This document shows, piece after piece, positions 16,379 to 24,435 of a stretch of 43,232 nt of DNA. The stretch comes from an uncultured Clostridia bacterium (GTDB taxonomy: Bacteria; Bacillota; Clostridia; UBA1381): the NCBI GenBank assembly GCA_934454145.1, contig CAKSFT010000012.1:1-43232 (forward strand), written 5' to 3'. Position numbers and translations under genes: made by a program. The notes under the pieces are model-generated. The model searched no databases. It saw nothing but the letters and a program-made list of their open reading frames with translations, and had not been told where the DNA came from. The first letter of the stretch is position 1. Every line of letters starts with the position of its first letter.

Positions 16379-17170
16379 TCATCCGCCGATACGGCAATTT
16401 TTCTCCGAATATTTTTCTGCCACAGCCAGAAGTTCTTCCATATATGCGTCCTCCATCGGGACAATGCCCTTCAGGGCATATCTGCGTCCCAACCCGGCAT
16501 ATTTATCTTCACCCATTCTGTGGTATGGCAAAAGATGCATATTTTTCACATTGGAGAGCGTTTTTACAAACTCGGCAATCTGCCTTATTTCCTCCGGCGT
16601 ATTGTTGAATGTCGGAATCACCGGCACACGTATTGTGAGATTTGCGCCGCTTTGGTCAATTTTTTTTGCATTCTCCAGTATAAGCTTATTCGACTGCCCG
16701 GTAAATTCCTTGTGCTTTGCATCATTCACATGCTTTATGTCCATAAGTACATAGTCAAGCTCTTTTAAGTATTCCTGTATAACTTCAAACTTTGCAAATC
16801 CTGTTGTTTCGATTGCAGTATTTATCGCAGAATCATGTGCCGCCTTCAAAAGCGCCAAAGCAAACTGCGGCTGCAAAAGTGACTCTCCGCCCGACAGGGT
16901 CAGCCCTCCGCCCGAGCGCATATAATAGGGCATATCCTTCTTTACCTCTTCAATCACCTCGGCAACTGTCACATCACGTCCGATGATTCTGTCAGTTCCG
17001 CCAAAGTTCATTGTCTGGATATTAAATTCCTGTGACTCCGGGTTGCAGCACCATCTGCACCGCAGTGCACAGCCTTTGAGAAAAACTATTGTCCTTATTC
17101 CCGGCCCGTCATGTATGGAATACTTTTGTATATCAAATATTCTTCCCCGTACACTCATATAATCCTGCAT
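16379..17170 (-). CDS. Glycyl radical enzyme activating protein (radical SAM)
   Basis: A 263-residue radical SAM activase that makes the glycyl radical on its partner encoded upstream. The cluster motif is CALRCRWC (CxxxCxxC), followed by the SAM-binding GGGLTLSGGESLL. Activases of dehydratase-type glycyl radical enzymes usually carry a ferredoxin-like insert with eight extra Cys after the radical SAM motif; here the sequence goes straight from C-C-N-P-E-S-Q-E-F to DVTVAEVIEEV, so the insert is absent, as in PFL activase. AAGGAA precedes the ATG; Met at 17158 is an alternative start. It lies 21 bp from the enzyme gene. Confidence 0.92.
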   Translation of the reverse strand: MQDYMSVRGRIFDIQKYSIHDGPGIRTIVFLKGCALRCRWCCNPESQEFNIQTMNFGGTDRIIGRDVTVAEVIEEVKKDMPYYMRSGGGLTLSGGESLLQPQFALALLKAAHDSAINTAIETTGFAKFEVIQEYLKELDYVLMDIKHVNDAKHKEFTGQSNKLILENAKKIDQSGANLTIRVPVIPTFNNTPEEIRQIAEFVKTLSNVKNMHLLPYHRMGEDKYAGLGRRYALKGIVPMEDAYMEELLAVAEKYSEKNCRIGG

Positions 17171-17191
17171 AATTCACTGTTTCCTTCCGTC

Positions 17192-19723
17192 TCAGGCGTT
17201 GAATGCCTGTTCTGTTCTGTTTATGATGTCATCCTGCAAGGACTTTGAAAGTGTTGTGAAAAGTGCGCTGTAGCCTGCGACACGCACAACAAGATTTTTA
17301 TAGTTTTCGGGGTGCTTCTGCGCATCAAGCAGGGTTTCACGGCTTACAACATTAAACTGCATATGCATGCCCTTTTGGTCGAAAAACGCCCTTATGTATG
17401 CAACAAATTTCATCAGCCCGTCATTGCCCTTCAGTGCGGAAGGATGGAATTTTTGGTTGTACAAAGTCCCGTTTGACGCAATCGCATGGTCAAGCTTTGC
17501 AACCGAATTTGCCGCCGAAGTCGGGCCTTTGACATCTCTGCCCGATGCAGGGCCCACGCCGTCCGCGACAGGCGTATTTGCCAGTCTGCCGTCCGGGGTT
17601 GCGCCGGTCTGGTGTCCGAGCGGAACATTTGCCGACACAGGGTATAGCCCCGCCTGATATTTTCCGCCTCTCGGATTGCTGTATTTTTCAAGCTCCCTGG
17701 TGTATACGTATGCCACTTCCCTTGCAAACAAATCTACTTCGGGGATATCGTTTCCGTATTTTGGCACTTCGTTTATCATCTGCAGCAGCTTATCATATTT
17801 TGCGCGCTCTTCCTTTGTCGCCACGCCGTCCAAAAACATTTTGAGTATGGTTTCGATTTGCTGTTCCGAGACCTTTTTGCCCTTTTCCATCAGACCGCTT
17901 ACGACCTCTGCCGTTGCCGCCTGTGCCGCCTCGGGGGTATATCCTCTGCCGAAGTTTTTCGCCAGCGCTTCCTTATATTCTCCGATTGTGACCTTTTTCT
18001 CCTCATAAACCAATTTCCTTATTGCATAAAGCGAGTCGGTCACATTTGCAATCCCAAAGCCCTGCGGCCCTGTGAAGTTATATATTGCTCCGCCCTCCTG
18101 GATTGTTTTTCCGCGGCCTATGCAGTCCTCAATCATAGATGACTGATACGGCAGCGGGCATCTCTCGCCGTGCGCAATGTCGATTGCATTGTCTGCATTC
18201 ACCAAAAGCCCGATGTTATATTTCATCTGCTTTTTATATGCATCAAAGAACTCCTCAAAGGTTTTCATGTTTTCCACATCGCCTGTCCTTATGCTGATGA
18301 GTTCACCCTTGTCATATCCGTCCGAGAAAACCAGTTCCAGCGGACGGCACATATTGAAAAACGCCGCGTCATGCCAGCCGTCTGTCTTGCCCGATTTCTG
18401 CGGTTCCACACAGCCGATAATGTTATATTCTCTTGCGTCCTCCAGTGTGAGTCCGCGGCTCATGAGTGCAGGGATTATGACCTCGTCATTATAATATGCC
18501 GGCAAACCCACCCCTGTCCGGGTGAGCTGTGCACACTTAAGCAAAAATTCCGTCGGCGTGCCGTTCCACACCCTCACCGAGAAGGACGGCTGCGGAAGCT
18601 GTACATGCATTGACGCCTGAACACACATATACGACAAATCGTTTGTCGCGTCCATGCCATATTTGTCCTGTCCGCCTGCGCACAGGTTCTGGAACAGGCT
18701 GTACCCGGCAAAACCTTCTGCCGAGGCGGCATCACGCACTTTGTTGAGGTCGTTTAATTTCACCCATATGCAATCCATAAGCTCCTGTGCAAACTCTCTT
18801 GTTATGAGTCCGTTCTCTATGTCTTTTTTGTAGTATGGGTACATATACTGGTCAAAACGTCCCGGAGAAATCGAGTGTCCGCTTGATTCAATCTGTATAA
18901 GCATCTGTATAAACCAAAAACTCTGGCACGCCTCCATAAAGTTCTGTGCCGGATTTTCGGGGACATTTGCACAATTCTGGGCAATTGCCATCAGTTCCTG
19001 GCGGCGGATTTTGTCCGTACACCTCTCAGCCTCTTGCAAAGCCAGTTCTGCATATCTCTTTGCATATGCGATGACAGCCTCACAGCTGATTATAACAGCA
19101 TTCAAAAACTCGCTTTTCTTTGAATAATCCGCGTCATACACATTTGTACGCGCCAATTCTTCTTTTGTCTCCTTTATCAGCCCTTTATATCCGATTTGCA
19201 GAATTTTGCCGTAATCGACAGTAAAGTGTCCGATTCCGTTGTAAAAATAGTTCCCCGGGGTGAAGATGTTATGTTCTATTGCCCTCACCGTTTCGGGAGC
19301 CATATATGAAAGTGCCAGCTCACTTGTTGTTTTCCCCTTCCAGTAAGGGTAAATTTTCCTCAGCACAGCCTTGTTTTCTTCAGAAATATAAAACGGGTCT
19401 GCTTTTCTTGTCGCAACAGTGTCAAGTTCCGCTTCCAGCCATTCATACGAATATTCCGGGAAAAGCTGACAGCTTCTCGGGCTTTTTGTTGCGCTGCCGA
19501 CAATGAGCTCCCATCTTCTTATCGTGATTGGGATATTTTCAAGAATATGCTTGAATGCAAGCGCACGCCTGCGAACAGTCGGCATGCCCTCCGTCTGCTT
19601 ATAACTCTCTGTTATAAGAACTGCACGGTCAACCTCTATCTCCGGCATTTTTTCATACAAATCATTTTTAAGAATTCCGATACGTTCCGAAATCGGAATG
19701 TCAACCGGTGTAAATTCAGCCAT
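17192..19723 (-). CDS. Glycyl radical enzyme, probable diol dehydratase
   Basis: An 843-residue enzyme of the PFL2/glycerol dehydratase group. The active-site Cys is in NIIGCVEPQ (C438, E440) and the radical Gly in RVAGYSALF (G817). H166 (GIGHFTVDY), H283-S284 (SSGHSISPGRFDQY) and D452 (GWHDAAF) match the spacing of the substrate-binding residues known for B12-independent glycerol/propanediol dehydratases (H164, H281, S282, C433, E435, D447). The predicted reaction is diol to aldehyde plus water. With fucI in the same operon, 1,2-propanediol from fucose is a reasonable substrate. No bacterial microcompartment or aldehyde dehydrogenase genes are nearby. AAGGAGG precedes the start. Specificity is inference. 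Confidence 0.85.
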   Translation of the reverse strand: MAEFTPVDIPISERIGILKNDLYEKMPEIEVDRAVLITESYKQTEGMPTVRRRALAFKHILENIPITIRRWELIVGSATKSPRSCQLFPEYSYEWLEAELDTVATRKADPFYISEENKAVLRKIYPYWKGKTTSELALSYMAPETVRAIEHNIFTPGNYFYNGIGHFTVDYGKILQIGYKGLIKETKEELARTNVYDADYSKKSEFLNAVIISCEAVIAYAKRYAELALQEAERCTDKIRRQELMAIAQNCANVPENPAQNFMEACQSFWFIQMLIQIESSGHSISPGRFDQYMYPYYKKDIENGLITREFAQELMDCIWVKLNDLNKVRDAASAEGFAGYSLFQNLCAGGQDKYGMDATNDLSYMCVQASMHVQLPQPSFSVRVWNGTPTEFLLKCAQLTRTGVGLPAYYNDEVIIPALMSRGLTLEDAREYNIIGCVEPQKSGKTDGWHDAAFFNMCRPLELVFSDGYDKGELISIRTGDVENMKTFEEFFDAYKKQMKYNIGLLVNADNAIDIAHGERCPLPYQSSMIEDCIGRGKTIQEGGAIYNFTGPQGFGIANVTDSLYAIRKLVYEEKKVTIGEYKEALAKNFGRGYTPEAAQAATAEVVSGLMEKGKKVSEQQIETILKMFLDGVATKEERAKYDKLLQMINEVPKYGNDIPEVDLFAREVAYVYTRELEKYSNPRGGKYQAGLYPVSANVPLGHQTGATPDGRLANTPVADGVGPASGRDVKGPTSAANSVAKLDHAIASNGTLYNQKFHPSALKGNDGLMKFVAYIRAFFDQKGMHMQFNVVSRETLLDAQKHPENYKNLVVRVAGYSALFTTLSKSLQDDIINRTEQAFNA

Positions 19724-19811
19724 ATCATAACCCTCCTTATGCTTTCGGCATTTTTCTGTCCGTAAATTTCACCAAACAAAACAAAACCAAATTTTTACCA
19801 AGAAAACCAAT

Positions 19812-19866
19812 TTTGCAATTACCCTCTGCATCTTTGCGGGGGGTATCGGGGGTGCCTCCCCCTGCT
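19812..19866 (-). repeat. Decayed fragment of the MITE-like repeat
   Basis: On the plus strand it reads TTGCAATTACCCTCTGCATC and then TTTGCGGGGGGTATCGGGGG, which lines up with TTACAATTAGCCACCGCATC and TTTGCGTGGGTATCGGGGG of copy B (from about 30551). Only this end of the element is recognisable. It keeps a small GGGGG/CCCCC hairpin. Confidence 0.55.
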
Positions 19867-19922
19867 TTAGCTATTTATGTCAAGCAAACGCACCAAAGCG
19901 TTTGATATCCGAAACCCTAAAT

Positions 19923-19951
19923 ATTATAACACATCGGATTCTATATTTCAA
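19923..19951 (-). promoter_or_regulatory. Promoter of the glycyl radical enzyme operon
   Basis: On the minus strand -35 TTGAAA (19951-19946) and -10 TATAAT (19928-19923) are 17 bp apart. It gives a leader of about 190 nt before the gene, starting with a CAAACGC/GCGTTTG hairpin (about 19886-19903) that is shared with the 101-bp repeat. Confidence 0.75.
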
Positions 19952-20043
19952 TAGAATTTTGGAAGATTTTTATTATTTTACGGCAAGTTTGGAAAACGAT
20001 ACTTATGCAGAAAATCATTCTTCGGGTTGCCGGTGCGTCAACA

Positions 20044-21312
20044 TCAGTTTTTCAGAGCCGCAAAAACTTTAAACACTCCGTTTTTGTCATCAATTTCAAA
20101 AAAACCGTGGTTGTTTTTCAATATTGTATCCACGCTCTTCAGCCCCAACCCCGAGCCGTCCGCCTTTGTTGTTCGAAAAAATTTCCCGTCCGCCTTTTGC
20201 AATGTTCCCTCATAATCATTTTCTATATTCAGCAAAAGCTGACAATTCATGTGCCTTATATCGATTTTAATATAGCTTTTTGCCGCCTCGACGCTGTTTT
20301 CAAAAAGATTTGACAACATCACGCAAAACTCCGCCTCGTCACAAAGTATCTTTTCAGGCATTTGTATTTTGTGCAAAAACCTCAGCCCTCTTTTCCTTGC
20401 CTCGGTGCAGTATTGCACCAAAACAGCATTCACCAGCGCATTTTTGCAGAAAATATTTTCCCCTGCCGCCTCTGTTTGCGCGCGTTCCCGTCTTATAAAA
20501 TTCTTTGCCCCCTCGACATCTCCGTTTTCAAGATAGCCCATCAAAACCGTGTTGCGGTGGCGTACATCGTGGCGGAAAATCCTTTCCCTTTCTCTGCCTT
20601 GCAGATAAAATTCATACTGCTTTTTCTGCAAAGCAAGCTGTTCCCTCATGTTTTGTGCTAAAAGCTTTTTCTGTGCCGAATCGTGTGCTGTTTTGAAAGC
20701 ATAAAACATAAGCACATAAACCAATATCATCAGCACATGTATTGTCATCAGAACAACATAATTTTTCCCCAAGCCGTGAAAAACGCCAAAATAATACTTC
20801 ACTACGCATATAAGAACTGTAAACCACACGGGGATAAATAAAAAAATCCACCAGTTTATTGCCGATTTTTCCATAACAGCCTTGTGTTTTTTCTTCAAAA
20901 ATTTATTGTACAGAACAAAATATCCGCACAGCAGCACCGCCCTGAACACTGTCAGAAAAATATCGCTGTCAAATGTGCAGTCATTCAGCATCATGGAAAA
21001 ATCCGAAATAATTTCATAAATATTTATCCACAGCCAAAAATTGAAAACAGTTTTTGAAACCCCATCGGCGGTAATCAGCATAATCATCAGAAAATACGGT
21101 AGTCCTATGGTAAACACCATAACCTCATGAAAAAAGGGGCTTCCGAAATGTACGGCAATATATGCATTGACAGCAAAGCAAAAAACGGCAACAGCGGCAA
21201 AGCATGCATATGCATATTTTGCCGGAAGCCGATAATTCATCATTGAATACCCGTCTATGGTGCAGATGAAAAGAGTAATAAAAAGCGGTATAACTTCTTT
21301 TATGCCGTTCAT
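20044..21312 (-). CDS. GHKL-domain sensor histidine kinase (AgrC-like)
   Basis: A 422-residue protein. The first about 200 residues contain six hydrophobic segments, the usual sensor of quorum-type kinases. The H-box is REREERIFRHDVRHRN-like (Phe-Arg-His-Asp-Val), followed by the N-box LSNLFENSVEAAK and the G-box SGLGLKSVDTIL of the HATPase_c_5/GHKL type. Its start overlaps the end of the response-regulator gene by 4 nt. No adjacent gene for a signalling peptide was found. Confidence 0.9.
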   Translation of the reverse strand: MNGIKEVIPLFITLFICTIDGYSMMNYRLPAKYAYACFAAVAVFCFAVNAYIAVHFGSPFFHEVMVFTIGLPYFLMIMLITADGVSKTVFNFWLWINIYEIISDFSMMLNDCTFDSDIFLTVFRAVLLCGYFVLYNKFLKKKHKAVMEKSAINWWIFLFIPVWFTVLICVVKYYFGVFHGLGKNYVVLMTIHVLMILVYVLMFYAFKTAHDSAQKKLLAQNMREQLALQKKQYEFYLQGRERERIFRHDVRHRNTVLMGYLENGDVEGAKNFIRRERAQTEAAGENIFCKNALVNAVLVQYCTEARKRGLRFLHKIQMPEKILCDEAEFCVMLSNLFENSVEAAKSYIKIDIRHMNCQLLLNIENDYEGTLQKADGKFFRTTKADGSGLGLKSVDTILKNNHGFFEIDDKNGVFKVFAALKN

Positions 21313-22013
21313 TCCGCCACCTCCGGAGAAAAAACATAGTCAAAGTACGCTTTTTTTGCGCTTTGGAGATATGTCCTCGAAATTTTTATTATTTTCCCGC
21401 CCGTGAGATAAAATGTATCATTTTCTATGCTGTCAATGTGCTCTATATTGACAATATAGCTCTTGTGGCAGCGGCAAAACCCGTTTGCCGTCAAAAAAAA
21501 TTCATAGTCGGCAAGCTTCCCCGAAATCTCAATTTCTTTGTTTCCCGTCAGCGTAAAGATAACCTTGCGCAGATTGCTTTCCACGCACTGTATGTTGGAA
21601 AGCAATATTCTTGTTTCCGTGCCGGAATATGTAATCTTAATGTATTGTTTTTTCTTTTTCTTTGACATAAGCCTTTTCATGCATTCCTCAAGCAGTTTTT
21701 CGTCAATGGGCTTTAACAGATAATCAAAAGCCGGCACACGATAACTCTGCACGCCAAATTCCTCGCTTGAGGAAACAAAAACAACAGGGGTATCGCCGTC
21801 GCTTTTCCTGATGAGCTCTGCTGTTGCCATTCCGTCAATTTTCGGCATCAAAATGTCCAGAATAATCACATCATACGGTATGTGACCATGGCTTTTCACA
21901 AGTTCACGTCCGTCATCAAATTCATTGACCGCCAAATCTCCGACAATCTTGCTGAGCTTTTCTATTATTGTTTGCCTTTCGGCTCTTTCATCATCGCAAA
22001 TCGCTATCCTCAT
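21309..22013 (-). CDS. LytTR-family response regulator
   Basis: A 234-residue protein. Residues 1-120 form a receiver domain (MRIAICDDERAER, phospho-acceptor Asp in YDVIILDILMPKIDG, and the Thr/Ser plus Lys positions VVFVSSSEE and LLKP). Residues about 135-234 form a LytTR DNA-binding domain (YIKITYSGTE, FCRCHKSYIVN). I start at ATG 22013, after AAGGAA; the frame runs further upstream without a ribosome binding site. It is first in a two-gene operon with the kinase. Such regulators bind paired 9-bp sites at target promoters; I could not locate targets in the window. Confidence 0.92.
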   Translation of the reverse strand: MRIAICDDERAERQTIIEKLSKIVGDLAVNEFDDGRELVKSHGHIPYDVIILDILMPKIDGMATAELIRKSDGDTPVVFVSSSEEFGVQSYRVPAFDYLLKPIDEKLLEECMKRLMSKKKKKQYIKITYSGTETRILLSNIQCVESNLRKVIFTLTGNKEIEISGKLADYEFFLTANGFCRCHKSYIVNIEHIDSIENDTFYLTGGKIIKISRTYLQSAKKAYFDYVFSPEVAE

Positions 22014-22081
22014 GATAATATTCCTTTTCCGCGCGCACGCCGTCCTCTGCCTCTGCACAGATTCCGGCATTCTTTTCATCA

Positions 22082-22110
22082 ATTATAGCATATTTAAAAT
22101 ATAATGTCAA
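22082..22110 (-). promoter_or_regulatory. Promoter of the two-component system operon
   Basis: On the minus strand TTGACA (22110-22105) and TATAAT (22087-22082) with a 17-bp spacer: a full consensus promoter about 70 bp before the response-regulator start. Confidence 0.8.
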
Positions 22111-22162
22111 TCTGCCGTTTTTGGTTCCGGCACAAAATTTTATATTTTTTTTAAAAAAACAC

Positions 22163-22191
22163 TTGATTTTTCCCGTGAATTGTGATATCAT
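22163..22191 (+). promoter_or_regulatory. Promoter of rplS
   Basis: -35 TTGATT at 22163-22168 and -10 TATCAT at 22186-22191 with 17 bp between. It is divergent from the two-component promoter and reads into the putative L19 leader. Confidence 0.6.
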
Positions 22192-22261
22192 GTTATGGTT
22201 AATTACGGATGGTCCTCTGCCTCGGTCGGCACGAACGTCTATGAAATGAGAGGAGGGCTTA
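22192..22261 (+). ncRNA. Possible L19 ribosomal protein leader
   Basis: The 70-nt leader contains TCCTCT (about 22213-22218) that can pair with AGAGGA (about 22249-22254), which overlaps the ribosome binding site of rplS, with a second GGTCGGCA-containing stem between. Bacillota rplS genes often have an autoregulatory L19 leader. The assignment rests on position and pairing, not on a model match. Confidence 0.4.
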
Positions 22262-22264
22262 ATG

Positions 22265-22615
22265 ATGAACTCAAATGAAATCATTAGTGCTTTGACAAAA
22301 GACCAAATCAGAACCGATTTGCCCCAACTGGACATCGGTAACAATGTTAAGGTTTACCAGAAGGTAACAGAAGGTAACCGTACAAGAACCCAGATGTTTG
22401 AGGGCACAATCATCAAAAAGCAAGGCGGCGGCATCGCTGAAACATTTACCGTAAGACGTCTTTCATACGGCGTCGGTGTTGAAAAGACATGGCCGGTAAA
22501 TTCACCTAACATTGAAAAAATTGAAATTTCAAGAAAAGGTAAAGTCAGACGTGCAAAGCTGTACTATCTGCGCGACAGAGTTGGTAAAGCTGCTAAAGTT
22601 AAGGAAAAGATTTGA
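22265..22615 (+). CDS. rplS: 50S ribosomal protein L19
   Basis: A 116-residue protein (117 from the ATG at 22262) with the L19 signatures DIGNNVKVYQKVTEGNRTRT, F-E-G-T-I-I-K-K, TFTVRRLSYGVGVEKTWPVN and the KVRRAKLYYLRDRVGKAAK tail. It sits at the subunit interface of the large ribosomal subunit. AGGAGG is about 8 nt before ATG 22265. It is followed by lepB and rbgA, a conserved Bacillota gene order. Confidence 0.98.
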   Translation: MNSNEIISALTKDQIRTDLPQLDIGNNVKVYQKVTEGNRTRTQMFEGTIIKKQGGGIAETFTVRRLSYGVGVEKTWPVNSPNIEKIEISRKGKVRRAKLYYLRDRVGKAAKVKEKI

Positions 22616-22623
22616 GTTTTTCC

Positions 22624-22677
22624 TTTTGTAAACGGATAAAGGGGAGAATCTTTTCTCCCCTTTATCCGTTTACAAAA
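22624..22677 (+). other. Long perfect hairpin between rplS and lepB
   Basis: The 25-nt arms 22624-22648 and 22653-22677 are perfectly complementary around a TCTT loop; the core is ACGGATAAAGGGGAGAA. It starts 9 bp after the rplS stop. No T-run follows on the plus strand, so it is not a typical terminator. It could set the rplS/lepB expression ratio by processing or partial termination. Confidence 0.75.
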
Positions 22678-22743
22678 ATTTATCGGATTATCCCGGATTT
22701 TGTCTTGAACGTATGCCGCAGCCCGGCAGAATGGAGAATAACT

Positions 22744-23472
22744 ATGAACGATAACATAAATGACAACACAAATGAACATATAGATGAAGAATATACCGAT
22801 TCTTTCCCTTCACCCGAAAAAACGGCGCACGCCGCGGCGGTTTCCGAAAAGCACTTCAACCTTGGGAGAGAGATTTTTGAATGGTTTTATACAATAGCCA
22901 TTGCTTTGGTGATTGCTTTTATCGTCAAAGGTTTTCTGTTTGACATGGTAAAGGTTGACGGCGAGTCAATGTTCCCGACACTGCACGACGGCGACCGTCT
23001 GATTGTGCGCAGGATTGCATACACTCCGTCACAGGGCGACATAATAATACTGGACTCAGCGGCGGAAAGACGAAACGAATATTATGACAACATAAAAAAA
23101 ACAACAGGCAAAACTTATTCCGCAGCCGGCAAATTCTTCAATTATTTTTCACTTGACAAGTCGTTTAGAACAAAATATTATGTCAAAAGAATAATTGCCC
23201 TCCCCGGTCAGACGGTGGACCTTGAGGACGGGAAAGTCTACGTCGACGGAAAAGAACTTTCCGAGTCATATTACAGCGGAGAAACATATATAACGGACGT
23301 ATCGGTGGAATTTCCCCAAAAGGTCAAGGAAGGGCATGTTTTTGTGATGGGCGACAACCGTTCCAACAGCACGGACAGCCGTTCTTCAAGGCTGGGACAA
23401 GTGCCGTACGATGCCATCATGGGCAAGGCAATATTCAGACTGTTGCCCATCAATTCCATAGGCACACTTTAA
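22744..23472 (+). CDS. lepB: Signal peptidase I
   Basis: A 242-residue type I signal peptidase that cleaves secretory signal peptides outside the membrane. One membrane anchor at about residues 46-65; catalytic Ser75 in VDGESMFPTL and catalytic Lys148 in YYVKRIIALPGQ; box E GDNRSNSTDSR near the C terminus. The N-terminal 40 residues are acidic and cytoplasmic. ATG 22744 follows GGAGAA; the frame extends upstream through the hairpin but without a ribosome binding site. Confidence 0.95.
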   Translation: MNDNINDNTNEHIDEEYTDSFPSPEKTAHAAAVSEKHFNLGREIFEWFYTIAIALVIAFIVKGFLFDMVKVDGESMFPTLHDGDRLIVRRIAYTPSQGDIIILDSAAERRNEYYDNIKKTTGKTYSAAGKFFNYFSLDKSFRTKYYVKRIIALPGQTVDLEDGKVYVDGKELSESYYSGETYITDVSVEFPQKVKEGHVFVMGDNRSNSTDSRSSRLGQVPYDAIMGKAIFRLLPINSIGTL

Positions 23473-23481
23473 TCACGATGC

Positions 23482-23517
23482 AAAAATCCGTCTGACTCTC
23501 TCGGGCGGATTTTTTTT
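23482..23517 (+). terminator. Intrinsic terminator-like hairpin after lepB
   Basis: AAAAATCCGTC (23482-23492) pairs with GGCGGATTTTT (23504-23514) with one G-U pair, followed by a T-run. It lies directly before the rbgA ribosome binding site, so it may only attenuate. Confidence 0.7.
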
Positions 23518-23533
23518 GAAAAAGGAGAAAATC

Positions 23534-24394
23534 ATGCAGCAAATACAATGGTATCCCGGTCACATGGCAAAAACACGCCGTCTTATCGAAGAAAACCTGA
23601 AACTTATTGATGTTGTTGTGGAAATCACAGATGCACGTATCCCGTTCTCGGGCAGAAATTCGTGCTTTGACGACATGATAAAAAACAAGCCGCGGCTGAT
23701 TGTGATGAACAAATATGACCTTGCAGACAAAAATGTCAGCGATTCATGGATAAAGTATTATGAAAACATCGGTATAAAAGTCATACCGATAAGCTGTTCC
23801 ACCGGCTTTGGTGTAAACAGGATTATCCCTTCGGCACAGGCATTGATATCAGACAAAATCAACCGCGAAAAAGAAAAAGGACTCACAAGGGCCCTGAAAC
23901 TGATGATGGTCGGCATACCGAATGTCGGGAAATCCACATTAATAAACCGCCTTTCAAAAAAGGCGGGCACAATAACCGGCGACCGCCCCGGCGTCACCAA
24001 AGGCAAGCAATGGATTCGCCTCAAAGAAGGTGTGGAACTCCTGGACACCCCGGGGATTCTGCCGCCGAAATTTGAAGATGAAAAGACCGCAAAAAACCTT
24101 GCATGCACAGGTGCAATCAAAGACACGATAATAAACACCGAACTGCTTTCTTATTCCCTGCTGGAATATCTGCGTGACAACTATGCCGCAGAGCTGAAAA
24201 CACGCTATAAGCTTGATGACATCTCGGGCATGGAGGGCTATGAACTGCTCGAATATATAGGCAGAAAACGCGGCTTTGTCATCTCGGGCGGCGAGATTGA
24301 CACAGAGCGCGCCGCAAACATGGTTCTGGATGAGTTCCGCTCGTGCAAAATCGGGAATATTACACTGGAAAAAACACCCGAAAGCGAAGCATAA
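23534..24394 (+). CDS. rbgA: Ribosome biogenesis GTPase RbgA (YlqF)
   Basis: A 286-residue circularly permuted GTPase needed for late 50S assembly. It opens with QQIQWYPGHMAKTRRLIEEN; the motif order is G4 (MNKYDLAD), then G1 (GIPNVGKSTLINRL), then G3 (LLDTPGILPP), which is diagnostic for the permuted family. A C-terminal helical RNA-binding domain follows. AAAGGAG is 8 nt before ATG 23534. Together with rplS and lepB it forms a usual Bacillota operon. Confidence 0.96.
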   Translation: MQQIQWYPGHMAKTRRLIEENLKLIDVVVEITDARIPFSGRNSCFDDMIKNKPRLIVMNKYDLADKNVSDSWIKYYENIGIKVIPISCSTGFGVNRIIPSAQALISDKINREKEKGLTRALKLMMVGIPNVGKSTLINRLSKKAGTITGDRPGVTKGKQWIRLKEGVELLDTPGILPPKFEDEKTAKNLACTGAIKDTIINTELLSYSLLEYLRDNYAAELKTRYKLDDISGMEGYELLEYIGRKRGFVISGGEIDTERAANMVLDEFRSCKIGNITLEKTPESEA

Positions 24395-24405
24395 AGGCAA
24401 AAAAA

Positions 24406-24426
24406 TAACGGTGCCGTGCACCGTTA
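24406..24426 (-). terminator. Intrinsic terminator of the HPr-like gene
   Basis: TAACGGTGC (24406-24414) pairs with GCACCGTTA (24418-24426) around CGT. On the minus strand it is followed by a run of seven T, so it ends the HPr-like transcript; it may also stop rbgA readthrough. Confidence 0.8.
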
Positions 24427-24435
24427 CAAAACAGC

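Larger units (their letters stand above)
19724..20043. other. Leader region of the glycyl radical enzyme operon with two repeat fragments
   Basis: This 320-bp gap holds the operon promoter (19923-19951), a hairpin module related to the 101-bp tandem repeat (about 19880-19936), and a decayed piece of the MITE-like repeat (about 19812-19866), in that order in the direction of transcription. No gene is visible. Confidence 0.6.

Noticed and set aside
15804..16754. Plus-strand open frame of 316 codons
   Set aside because: It is antisense to the deacetylase and activase genes; it has no ribosome binding site and its composition is typical of antisense frames.
13814..19723. Propanediol microcompartment locus
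   Set aside because: No shell proteins, aldehyde dehydrogenase or phosphotransacylase genes are present around the glycyl radical enzyme.
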